The notes under the pieces are model-generated. The model made no database searches. It worked only from the letters and a program-made list of their open reading frames with translations, and was not told the origin of the DNA. From positions 1 to 55,253 of the forward strand of contig JAABRT010000018.1 of the NCBI GenBank assembly GCA_011390805.1: a stretch of DNA of 55,253 nucleotides, written 5' to 3'. This DNA is from Gemmatimonas sp. (GTDB lineage: Bacteria; Gemmatimonadota; Gemmatimonadetes; Gemmatimonadales; Gemmatimonadaceae). Positions within the stretch are counted from its first letter, which is position 1. The number at the start of each line of letters is the position of its first letter. Positions 23,290 to 31,152 of this stretch are shown piece by piece. The position numbers and the translations under genes were made by a program.

Positions 23290-26067
23290 TCAGAAGTCGA
23301 ACTTGAAGCCGGTCTGGACGCGACGCCCGTAGAACTCGTCCTGCATCAGGCGTCCGCGCGTGCCCTGGTAGAAGCGCAGCGGGCGGTTGTTCAGGTTGTT
23401 GGCTTCCACAAAGAAGCGCATCACCGGCGTGATCTGTACGCTGGCGTTGGCGTCAACGTCGGTGCGGCGATCGGCCCAGCGGTCGAAGAACGCGTCTTCG
23501 TTGTAACCGCCCTCGCCGGCGTCGAGTGATTCCGACTGGTAGTTCACTGCCACGCGGGCCGACACGCGCGGGCTGTCAAAGGACACCGACACGTTGCCGC
23601 TGTGCTTGGCCGTGCCGAGCAGTGGCAGCGATTCCACATCGCGGCCTTCGATGTCCAGCCCTGATACGTTGGAGTCGTTGAACGTGTAGTTGAGATACAC
23701 ACCCACGTACCGCAGCATGCCCGGCAGGAAGTCGAGCTGACGCTGGATGGCGGTTTCAACACCTGTGAGCTGCGCTTCGGCGCCGTTGCGCGGCTGGCTG
23801 ATCTGCGAGAACAGCTGGCCCGTGACCGGATCAACCTGCTGGAACTGCGTGAAGTTGAAGATGAAGTCGGTGATGCGCTTGTGGAACACACCCACGGAAA
23901 TCACACCAACGTTCTCGAAGTAACGCTCGGCCATCAGGTCGAAGTTCATCGAGCGCGTCGGATCGAGCTCCGGGTTACCCGTGGCGAGCTCGTTGTCCTC
24001 GAGGCTGACTTCGCGGTACGGCACCAGATCGAAGTAGTTGGGACGGGCGATCGTGTTGGTCCAGGCAGCACGCAGCACGGTGTTCGGCGCCGCATCCCAG
24101 CGTGCATTGATGCTCGGCATCACATCCGTGTACGTCTGGCTGCCGGTGGTCGGACGCACCGTCTCTTCGTCGACGTCAAACTCGAAACCGTTGTAGTCCA
24201 CGTTGGTGTTTTCTACGCGCACACCGGCAATCAGGCTCACCGTCGGACCGAAGCGCTGTTCCACCATGCCGTAACCGGCAGTGATGCGCTCTTCGGCGGT
24301 GAAGTTGCCTGCCGCATATTCGTCGGGGCGATCTTCCAGTGTGAACTGCGCCGGGTTGAACAGATTCAGGCCGGCCAGGTACGCTGGCGTAGTGAACGTG
24401 CCGTAGTTGTAGTTGCCAACGAGGTTGTTGGCCACAGAATAGTTTTGGACGTCCGTGTTGGTGAGTGCACCAAGCGATGACGTCGGCTCCGCACGGTTAA
24501 ACGAGTTGTCGCGGACCTTTTCCTTGCCGCGGTAACGGCCGCCGATCTTGATGCGCGTCTCGTTATCGCCTTCGCGCAGCGGGAACAGCAGGTCAATGCG
24601 GCCGTTCTGGTCGGCGTCCTTGGTGAAGCTTTCCTGCTGCTCAATGCGACGGAAGGTAAATGCCGACGTCGCTACGTTTTCCGGGAAGAGCGGGTTCTGC
24701 TGGTCGATGTAGTTCGGCGTAATGTTCACGCCACGCGCACGCCACTCGATGTAACGCTCGTCGGGGCGCGTCTCTGATGCGCGTGCAACACTGCCTGACC
24801 ACGTGAGCGTGGCACGGTTGGCCAGCAGGTGTTCACCGCTGAGCATGTGGCTCTGCGTACGCTGGTCTTCCAGGCGGCTATTCTTGATGCGCGGATCCGG
24901 ACCACCGCCCTTGGTCTGACGACGGATTTCCGTTTCCTGCACACCCTGGGCATCGGGCTCGTCGAGCACATAGCGTGCGCGAAAGCGGTTTTCCCAGTCG
25001 TCGCGGTGGTTGTACAGCGAGCGCAGCATGATGCTGTTGCTTTCGTTGAACCGGTAATCAAGGCCGGCCGACAGAGAGCGGCGCGTGCGTTGCACGTCGT
25101 AGCGTCGCAGATCGAACTCGTTCATGTACGCCGTGCCCGCGTCGGTACGATCCCACGTGCCTTCCTTGTTGTCCGAACCGAACTGCTGGTCGTAGTAGGA
25201 GGCGCTGGCAATCACACCAAACTTGTTGTCGAAAAAGCGATTACCTGCCACGAGGCCGCCCACCAGGACGGGCTTCTCGCGGATAAAGTTGTAGCCGCTG
25301 CCCGTCGTCGCTGACAAACGGAAGCCGGCCGGCGCCGCACGCGTCACGACGTTCACCGCGCCACCAATGGCGTCAGCGTCCATGTCGGGCGTGAGCGTCT
25401 TGTTCACTTCAATGGCCTGCACCATGTCGGCCGGAATGAGGTCGAGCTGCACTTCACGCACTTCGGCTTCGGCTGACGGCACACGCTCACCGTTCACCAT
25501 CACCGAGTTGAAGCGCGGCTCTGTACCACGGATTGAACCAAAGCGTGCTTCGCCCTGGTCAAGGCCAATCGTGACGCCCGGAACGCGCTTGAGCGCGTCG
25601 CCCAGGTTCGCGTCGGGAAAACGACCGATCTGGTCGGCGGCCACCACGTTGGTGACGTTGGGAGAGTTCTTCTGCTGATTCAGTGCGGCCGCCTGACCGG
25701 TACGCGTGGCCACGATCGCCACTGCGCCGAGCACGTTGTCGGACGGCTTGATGCGGAACGTCACAGTGGCTGTACCACCATTGGTCACCGTGACCGTCTC
25801 GGTAAGCGGAGCAAAGCCGATGTAGCGGGTGGTCACCACCTGCGCACCGGCCGGCACGTTGGTGAGTACAAAGCGACCAGCGCGATCGGTGAATACCTCA
25901 CGATTGAGCGCGGCAATGCGAACCGATGCACCGGTGACGGCGATGTTGGTGGCGTCATCGATCACCAGGCCGGATACAACGCCCTGCGCGGCGGCCGGGG
26001 TGGCAAATGCAAGCAGCATGCTGGCCACAAGGGCTGGCAGCAGGCGATAGGACTTCAGTCGATTCAT
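23290..26067 (-). CDS. TonB-dependent outer-membrane receptor
   Basis: A 925-residue receptor. The signal peptide ends AFATPAAAQG. A carboxypeptidase-regulatory-like domain follows (VSGLVIDDATNIAVTGASV), then the plug (GRFPDANLGDALKRVPGV, VQLDLIPADMVQAIEVNKTL, DMDADAIGGAVNV) and the barrel, which ends with the outer-membrane FKFDF signature. The DMDADAIGG plug motif and size match the large TonB receptors of the Caulobacter/Xanthomonas type (TIGR01782-like), often for carbohydrates or siderophores; the ligand is unknown. ATG 26067 was chosen to start a proper signal peptide, although the frame is open to 26166. It has its own strong terminator and stands alone. Confidence 0.88.
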   Translation of the reverse strand: MNRLKSYRLLPALVASMLLAFATPAAAQGVVSGLVIDDATNIAVTGASVRIAALNREVFTDRAGRFVLTNVPAGAQVVTTRYIGFAPLTETVTVTNGGTATVTFRIKPSDNVLGAVAIVATRTGQAAALNQQKNSPNVTNVVAADQIGRFPDANLGDALKRVPGVTIGLDQGEARFGSIRGTEPRFNSVMVNGERVPSAEAEVREVQLDLIPADMVQAIEVNKTLTPDMDADAIGGAVNVVTRAAPAGFRLSATTGSGYNFIREKPVLVGGLVAGNRFFDNKFGVIASASYYDQQFGSDNKEGTWDRTDAGTAYMNEFDLRRYDVQRTRRSLSAGLDYRFNESNSIMLRSLYNHRDDWENRFRARYVLDEPDAQGVQETEIRRQTKGGGPDPRIKNSRLEDQRTQSHMLSGEHLLANRATLTWSGSVARASETRPDERYIEWRARGVNITPNYIDQQNPLFPENVATSAFTFRRIEQQESFTKDADQNGRIDLLFPLREGDNETRIKIGGRYRGKEKVRDNSFNRAEPTSSLGALTNTDVQNYSVANNLVGNYNYGTFTTPAYLAGLNLFNPAQFTLEDRPDEYAAGNFTAEERITAGYGMVEQRFGPTVSLIAGVRVENTNVDYNGFEFDVDEETVRPTTGSQTYTDVMPSINARWDAAPNTVLRAAWTNTIARPNYFDLVPYREVSLEDNELATGNPELDPTRSMNFDLMAERYFENVGVISVGVFHKRITDFIFNFTQFQQVDPVTGQLFSQISQPRNGAEAQLTGVETAIQRQLDFLPGMLRYVGVYLNYTFNDSNVSGLDIEGRDVESLPLLGTAKHSGNVSVSFDSPRVSARVAVNYQSESLDAGEGGYNEDAFFDRWADRRTDVDANASVQITPVMRFFVEANNLNNRPLRFYQGTRGRLMQDEFYGRRVQTGFKFDF

Positions 26068-26341
26068 GAGGCAGATGAGTGGAGGGATCGTAACCGTACA
26101 GGTCGGCGTATGGCTGGTCTCTGTAACCGCCATAACTTCGGTGCGCTTTGTCACTGCAAGGCACACGCAACGTCACAGCCGTGTCACGGCGGGCGACGGT
26201 CGCGTTACGTAGAGCCTCCATCCGGGCGGCCCTTGCCACTCAGCAGGCCGGTACAACACGAAATGCCCCCGTGCGCACACGTGGGGTATTCAAGTCGTTA
26301 CGATCCAGCTGGAACGCTTCCCTGACACCAGTAACCCGACA

Positions 26342-27043
26342 ATGATACAAAACGCCCGACCAACCGCACTTATCACCGGTGCCTCACGCGGCATCGGACG
26401 CGCCATCGCACTCGCGCTCGCCCCCACGCATGATCTGGTGCTCACCGCACGTGATGTGAATGCGCTGGGCGAAGTTGCAGTCGCGTGCACCGCGCTCGAT
26501 GCCCGCTGCGAGACTGTGCCGCTCAACCTGCGCGACCCTGAAGCGATTGCCAAAGCACTCGGCCATTTTGTACCCGATGTGCTGATCAACAACGCCGGCC
26601 TCGCGGTCATGAAGCCGTTCCTCGAGCTCACGCCCGACGACTGGCACTCACAGGTCGATGTAAACATCAACGCGCTCTATCACGTGACACGCGCTGTGCT
26701 GCCGGCCATGGCCAAGCGCGGCAGCGGTCATGTGATCACCATCGGATCGCTGGCTGGTCGCAATACCTTCGTGGGTGGCAGCTGTTACTCGGGCACCAAA
26801 CACTTTGTCATGGGCTTCTCGGAGTCGCTCATGCTCGAAGTGCGCGATTTTGGCATCAAGGTGTCGGTGGTCATGCCGGGATCGGTGGACACAGATCTCT
26901 TCCCTGAAGGCACCGACCGTTCCTGGATGCTGGAGCCGCGCGATGTCGCCGAAGTGGTCGCTCACATGATTGCCACGCCTGCGCACGCGCTGCAGGGGCG
27001 CGTGGAAGTGCGTCCACTGTCTCCCAAGCGTCCTCGCCAGTAA
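26342..27043 (+). CDS. Short-chain dehydrogenase/reductase
   Basis: A 233-residue classical SDR. The cofactor motif TGASRGIG (about 13-20), the NNAG strand, the catalytic Ser in ITIGSLAG and YSGTK (Tyr-x3-Lys) are all intact. The ARD after the second strand slightly favours NADP. The substrate is unknown; the sequence resembles YdfG/FabG-like general reductases. It leads a tight run of plus-strand genes; the next starts 9 nt after its stop. The 274-bp divergent gap before it shows no element that I can identify. Confidence 0.88.
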   Translation: MIQNARPTALITGASRGIGRAIALALAPTHDLVLTARDVNALGEVAVACTALDARCETVPLNLRDPEAIAKALGHFVPDVLINNAGLAVMKPFLELTPDDWHSQVDVNINALYHVTRAVLPAMAKRGSGHVITIGSLAGRNTFVGGSCYSGTKHFVMGFSESLMLEVRDFGIKVSVVMPGSVDTDLFPEGTDRSWMLEPRDVAEVVAHMIATPAHALQGRVEVRPLSPKRPRQ

Positions 27044-27052
27044 CTTGTATAG

Positions 27053-27394
27053 ATGCATCAGCAGAGCAATCGCACCCTGCAGGACGTCCGTACCACGCTG
27101 CCACCGGCGGACGTGATTACTGCAGCCACCACGTTTTTTGCCCGCCGCAACGCTGTGTACACCGCGTTCCTCGAGAAAGAGGGTCCGGGCTGGGCCACGT
27201 ACCGTGGACAAGGTGGTGAGGAAATCGCGGTAGGCGCACAGGTGGCACCGGATGGATTCACACGTGTCACCGGATCGAGCTACATGTTCGATCAGCAGGT
27301 CGCACGGTTTCTGTCCTTGCTGCCACCAGCTCCGCCGGAAGTGCCGGTGTTGCCGCTGGCGGCCGGTGACCCCGGGACCGGGGAGGCATCATGA
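27053..27394 (+). CDS. Conserved-looking small protein of the MoxR operon, unknown
   Basis: A 113-residue protein without signal or membrane segment. The central block AVYTAFLEKEGPGWATYRG and VTGSSYMFDQQVARFLSLL looks folded, and a Pro/Ala-rich tail follows. I recognise no family. The short spacing to the SDR upstream and the 4-nt overlap with the next gene mean it is co-transcribed and probably works with the downstream genes. Confidence 0.6.
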   Translation: MHQQSNRTLQDVRTTLPPADVITAATTFFARRNAVYTAFLEKEGPGWATYRGQGGEEIAVGAQVAPDGFTRVTGSSYMFDQQVARFLSLLPPAPPEVPVLPLAAGDPGTGEAS

Positions 27395-27819
27395 GCCGGG
27401 TATCGAGCGGCGATGTTTCGGCCTCGCGTCAGGGTGAAGCGGGCGCGGTTTCCCTGCGCTCCGAGACGGCCGCCACCTCGCGGGCGGTTTCCAGCCGCGC
27501 GCCATTCGTGACCACGCTGCGCAACCGCGGTGCCACGCTTGATCTGAGCGGCGGCGCCGAGCAGTCGTTTGTGATTCGTGGACAGGTGCACGAAGCGTGG
27601 GACGCGGTGCGCATGGTCGTTGCCCACGGCACCCGGGTGAGCGATGTGAAGCAGGCCGCCCTGCGATCGCTGCTGGGCGACGGCGCTGATGAAGCATTGT
27701 ACATGGTCAAAGTGCACGGACACGAAGTACACGATGAATCGCTGCCGCTGAGTGACGCGGGCGTGCGCGCCGGCACCACGGTGTTCGTGCACTCGCGTCG
27801 TCGTCGTCCGATTCGTTGA
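27391..27819 (+). CDS. Small protein with predicted ubiquitin-like beta-grasp domain
   Basis: A 142-residue protein. The first 55 residues are Ser/Ala-rich and probably disordered. The rest reads like a beta-grasp fold: strand SFVIRGQVHEAWDAVRMVV, turn GTRVSDVKQAALRSLLG as the helix, strand LYMVKVHGHEVHDESLPL, a DAGVRAGTTVFVH turn-strand, then a basic tail RRRRPIR. The order beta-beta-alpha-beta-beta with LSDAGVRAGTTVFV closely parallels ubiquitin/YukD-type proteins. There is no C-terminal Gly-Gly, so conjugation is unlikely. It sits immediately before moxR. The fold is inferred from pattern only. Confidence 0.5.
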   Translation: MSRVSSGDVSASRQGEAGAVSLRSETAATSRAVSSRAPFVTTLRNRGATLDLSGGAEQSFVIRGQVHEAWDAVRMVVAHGTRVSDVKQAALRSLLGDGADEALYMVKVHGHEVHDESLPLSDAGVRAGTTVFVHSRRRRPIR

Positions 27820-27835
27820 ACGCGGCACCGCACAC

Positions 27836-28837
27836 GTGACCGCCTCTCCGGTGGATCTGGCCACAGACGTTGTGCCGGTGGTGGCCGCGGTACGTCGCGA
27901 AATTGCGCGACGTGTTGTGGGGCAGGATGAGGTCGTAGAACAGATTCTCATTGCCATGGCGGCGGGTGGACACGCATTGCTGGTTGGCGTGCCGGGACTC
28001 GCGAAAACGCTCATGATCCGCACGCTCTCGGAATCCATGCAGCTCGGCTTCCGCCGCATTCAGTTCACCCCGGATCTTGTACCCAGCGATATTACGGGCA
28101 CTGAACTGCTCGAAGAAGACGCGCACGGACATCGCGCCTTCCGGTTTGTGAAGGGACCGATTTTCGCAAACATTGTGCTGGCCGACGAAATCAATCGCGC
28201 GCCCCCACGGACACAGGCCGCGCTGCTCGAAGCCATGCAGGAACACAGCGTGACAGCGGCCGGTGAGACGATGCCGCTCCCCGAGCCGTTTTTTGTGCTG
28301 GCCACGCAGAATCCCATTGAGCAGGAAGGCACCTATCCTTTGCCCGAAGCGCAGCTGGACCGCTTTCTGTTCGATATCCGCGTTGGTTATCCGTCGGCCA
28401 GCGAAGAGGTGGAGATTCTGCGCGCTACGACAGGCCGTCGCACCGATCCACCCACCGCGGTCATGGATGCTGAAACAGTGTTGCGCCTGCAGCGTGGTGT
28501 GCGTGACATCGTTGTAGCTGATACCGTGTTGCACTACGCGGCCACACTGGTGCGCAATACGCGCCCCGATACCGCGGGGGTACCGGCCATGGTGCAGCAG
28601 TATGTGCGCTGGGGAGCCGGGCCACGCGCCGGACAGGCGCTCATCCTTGGCGCAAAGGCGGCCGCGTTGCTCGATGGACGCGCAGCCGTGTCGCCCGCCG
28701 ATGTGCAACGTGTGGCGCTGCCGGTGTTGCGGCATCGTGTGTTGCCCAACTTCGCTGCCGAAGCGGACGGTGTATCGTCGGAGCCAATCATTGCCGCGTT
28801 GCTGGCACATGTAGCGGCGCCGGCGAGCGGCCTCTAA
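27836..28837 (+). CDS. MoxR-family AAA+ ATPase
   Basis: A 333-residue MoxR ATPase, typically a chaperone-like partner of vWA-domain proteins. Walker A is GVPGLAKT; Walker B is NIVLADEINRAPPRTQAALLEAMQE; sensor 1 is FFVLATQNPIEQEGTYPLPEAQLDRF; the lid domain contains GAGPRAGQALILGAK. GTG 27836 was chosen because upstream codons overlap the previous gene and are non-homologous. It precedes the DUF58 vWA gene, the classic MoxR partner. Confidence 0.92.
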   Translation: MTASPVDLATDVVPVVAAVRREIARRVVGQDEVVEQILIAMAAGGHALLVGVPGLAKTLMIRTLSESMQLGFRRIQFTPDLVPSDITGTELLEEDAHGHRAFRFVKGPIFANIVLADEINRAPPRTQAALLEAMQEHSVTAAGETMPLPEPFFVLATQNPIEQEGTYPLPEAQLDRFLFDIRVGYPSASEEVEILRATTGRRTDPPTAVMDAETVLRLQRGVRDIVVADTVLHYAATLVRNTRPDTAGVPAMVQQYVRWGAGPRAGQALILGAKAAALLDGRAAVSPADVQRVALPVLRHRVLPNFAAEADGVSSEPIIAALLAHVAAPASGL

Positions 28838-28864
28838 CGTCGGTTTGTCCGGGCGGCGCGTTTC

Positions 28865-29773
28865 ATGACGTACAGTCCGTCGCCGCTTGCGCTCGGTCCG
28901 CTGCTCGACGCACTGCGCGGCGTCACCTGGCCCACACGCGAACGGGTGCGCGCCGGCATGCCGGGAGCGCACCGCGCACTGCAGCGCGGCACCACGGGTG
29001 AGTTCACCGAGTTTCGCGCCTATCGGCAGGGCGATGATCCGCGTCGCATTGACTGGCGACTGCTGGCACGCAGCGATCGCGCGTTTGTGCGCGTGACAGA
29101 TGAACGCGCGTGGTGGACCACCTGGCTGGTGCTCGACGCTTCGGCATCCATGGCGTTTCCTGAGAGCGGTGTACCGGCTGCGCGCGAGCGCGGGACTCGC
29201 AGTGCCCTCGACAAATGGACCATGGTTCGCGCCGTCGCGATCGGATTGTCGGCGGCTGCTTTGGCCACCGGTGATCCCGTGGGATTGCACGTGGCCATTC
29301 GTCCCGATGGCAAACGGCTTCCCGCACGCACGCGTCGAGGCACCGTGCAGTCGATTGCACGCACGCTGGAGTCCATCGTCCCGGGCGGTGATGCAGCCCT
29401 GGCGCCGGTGATATCGCGGGTACCCGCCGGTGCACGCATCGTGGTGTGCTCCGACATGCTGGGCGATACCAACGAGACGCTGAGCACAATCGCACGCATG
29501 GGTGCCGCCGGCTCAGCGGTCACACTGGCGCATGTGTTGCACCCGCTTGAACTCTCGCCGCCACGTGGTGCGTGGCAGGCCGTCGATCCACGTGCCGCGA
29601 GCGACCGACGCGCACTGAGCGAAGCCTCGTACGCGCGTTACACACAGGAGTTTTCAGCGTGGCGGAGTGATGTCGCCAGACGGTGTCTGTCAGCCGGAGC
29701 GCGATATGTCGAACTCTCCTGTGACGAAGAGCCGGCACGCGCCGTGCGCCGGATTGCGGCGGTACCGGTATGA
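28865..29773 (+). CDS. DUF58 domain protein with vWA-like fold
   Basis: A 302-residue protein. EFTEFRAYRQGDDPRRIDWR is the DUF58 signature, and LVLDASASM is a MIDAS-type metal site of a von Willebrand A domain. No membrane segment is evident in this version. DUF58 proteins are encoded beside MoxR ATPases and are thought to be remodelled by them. It starts 27 nt after moxR and overlaps the next gene by 4 nt. Confidence 0.9.
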   Translation: MTYSPSPLALGPLLDALRGVTWPTRERVRAGMPGAHRALQRGTTGEFTEFRAYRQGDDPRRIDWRLLARSDRAFVRVTDERAWWTTWLVLDASASMAFPESGVPAARERGTRSALDKWTMVRAVAIGLSAAALATGDPVGLHVAIRPDGKRLPARTRRGTVQSIARTLESIVPGGDAALAPVISRVPAGARIVVCSDMLGDTNETLSTIARMGAAGSAVTLAHVLHPLELSPPRGAWQAVDPRAASDRRALSEASYARYTQEFSAWRSDVARRCLSAGARYVELSCDEEPARAVRRIAAVPV

Positions 29774-31152
29774 CAGTGGCCTCCCCGTGGGTGCTGGGGG
29801 TGGCGTTGGCCGCTGCCGTGGGCGTGTTGCTTTCGCATCTGCTGTCGGTGCGCCGTCCGCCGCTGTTCATGTTGCCAACCACGCGCTTCCTGCCCACAGG
29901 TTCGGTGCGTGCTGTGTCCATGAGCACGCGCCCAAGTGATCTGTTGCTGTTGATGCTGCGATTGCTGGCGGTGCTCTTCGCCGGCCTGGCGTTCGCGGGA
30001 GTGCAGTGGGCCGCCACTCGTGAGCCGATCGTGAATCTGGTGGTGATTGACGCCGCGGCCGAGGCTGATGATTCGCTGGTGTGGCGTGCGTCGGTTGAGC
30101 GCGTTTTGCAGGAGTCGCCGGCAGCCGCAGTTGTGCTCTCCAATGGGCAGGTACTTAACGGAGACAGTCTGACACAGGCGGGCGACAGCATCGTCGTGAT
30201 GCCATCGCGCACGGGTTCACTCGCGTCGGCGCTTCTGGCTGCACGTCGTGCTGCACAGCGCATCCCATTGCGGGGGGATTCCATCGCGCTGCAGTTGGTG
30301 TCACCGCTGCGCGCAGATGCGAATACTGATGCGCTGGATACGGCGCGTGCCATGTGGCCGGGACGCATTGCGGTGATTCCGGTGTCGTTTACTCAGGCTG
30401 CAGACAGTGCGCGCGACAGGCGGCTTGTGGTGCGTGCGACGGGTGACAACGATGCGGTGAGAGCGGCGTTCGCGCGTTGGCAAATGTTGGTTACAGCAGA
30501 CGCGCGCGTTGTACGCGACCGTGTGACGCCGGATGACATGAGTTTCGCGCGCAACGGCGGCGTGCTGGTACTGTGGCCCGATGCGTTGTCCGCAGCTGCT
30601 TCACCCGTTGATTCTGCAACTGCAGGGCCATTGGCTGATTCATTGGCTGATTCATTGGCAGGCGCAGTACCATTGCCGGCGGTGGTTGCCAACGGTCGGG
30701 CGCTGGTAGCGCGAGGCCTGACTCCGATTGCACAGACCGACGCATTTGCTATCAATGAAGCCGCGCCCGCTGCAACGGTCAGCAATGTGCGCACTGTTGC
30801 CTGGTGGCCCGACGGCAGCAGTGCCGCGACAGAACGGAAGGTGGGCAAGGGCTGCGTACGCGAAGTGTTGTTCAGTGCGCCCAATGGTGATGCGTTGCTG
30901 AATGTATCGGCACGCGGGGTGCTCGCAGCGCTCGCGGCGCCATGCGGAGTAGCCGCCGGCTTGGGCACGCGACCAGCGCTTACGGAAGCACAAATCAGCA
31001 TGTTGCGTGGCGATGGGCCGCTTGCGTCGGCGGACGCGTTTCGGGGTGCAGGCGTTGCCAACCCCTGGGCACGCTGGTTGGTGCTGGCTGCGGCGGTGTG
31101 TTTGTTGGCTGAAATGTTGGTTCGCCGGAAATCACCGGTGCTCACGCAATGA
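29770..31152 (+). CDS. BatA-like membrane protein
   Basis: A 460-residue protein with two N-terminal hydrophobic helices, the second LLLLMLRLLAVLFAGLAFAG, joined by RRPPLFMLPTTRFLP, the N-terminal region of BatA/aerotolerance-operon proteins. A large extracytoplasmic domain and a C-terminal helix (WLVLAAAVCLLAEMLV) follow. Its vWA-like middle has no clear MIDAS motif. A short internal LADS repeat lies near residues 284-291. It is coupled at both ends by 4-nt overlaps. Confidence 0.75.
   Translation: MTVASPWVLGVALAAAVGVLLSHLLSVRRPPLFMLPTTRFLPTGSVRAVSMSTRPSDLLLLMLRLLAVLFAGLAFAGVQWAATREPIVNLVVIDAAAEADDSLVWRASVERVLQESPAAAVVLSNGQVLNGDSLTQAGDSIVVMPSRTGSLASALLAARRAAQRIPLRGDSIALQLVSPLRADANTDALDTARAMWPGRIAVIPVSFTQAADSARDRRLVVRATGDNDAVRAAFARWQMLVTADARVVRDRVTPDDMSFARNGGVLVLWPDALSAAASPVDSATAGPLADSLADSLAGAVPLPAVVANGRALVARGLTPIAQTDAFAINEAAPAATVSNVRTVAWWPDGSSAATERKVGKGCVREVLFSAPNGDALLNVSARGVLAALAAPCGVAAGLGTRPALTEAQISMLRGDGPLASADAFRGAGVANPWARWLVLAAAVCLLAEMLVRRKSPVLTQ

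Noticed and set aside
27707-29290. A 527-residue minus-strand open frame opposite moxR/DUF58
   Set aside because: It is antisense to well-conserved MoxR and DUF58 genes and low in recognisable motifs. Long antisense frames are common in GC-rich DNA.
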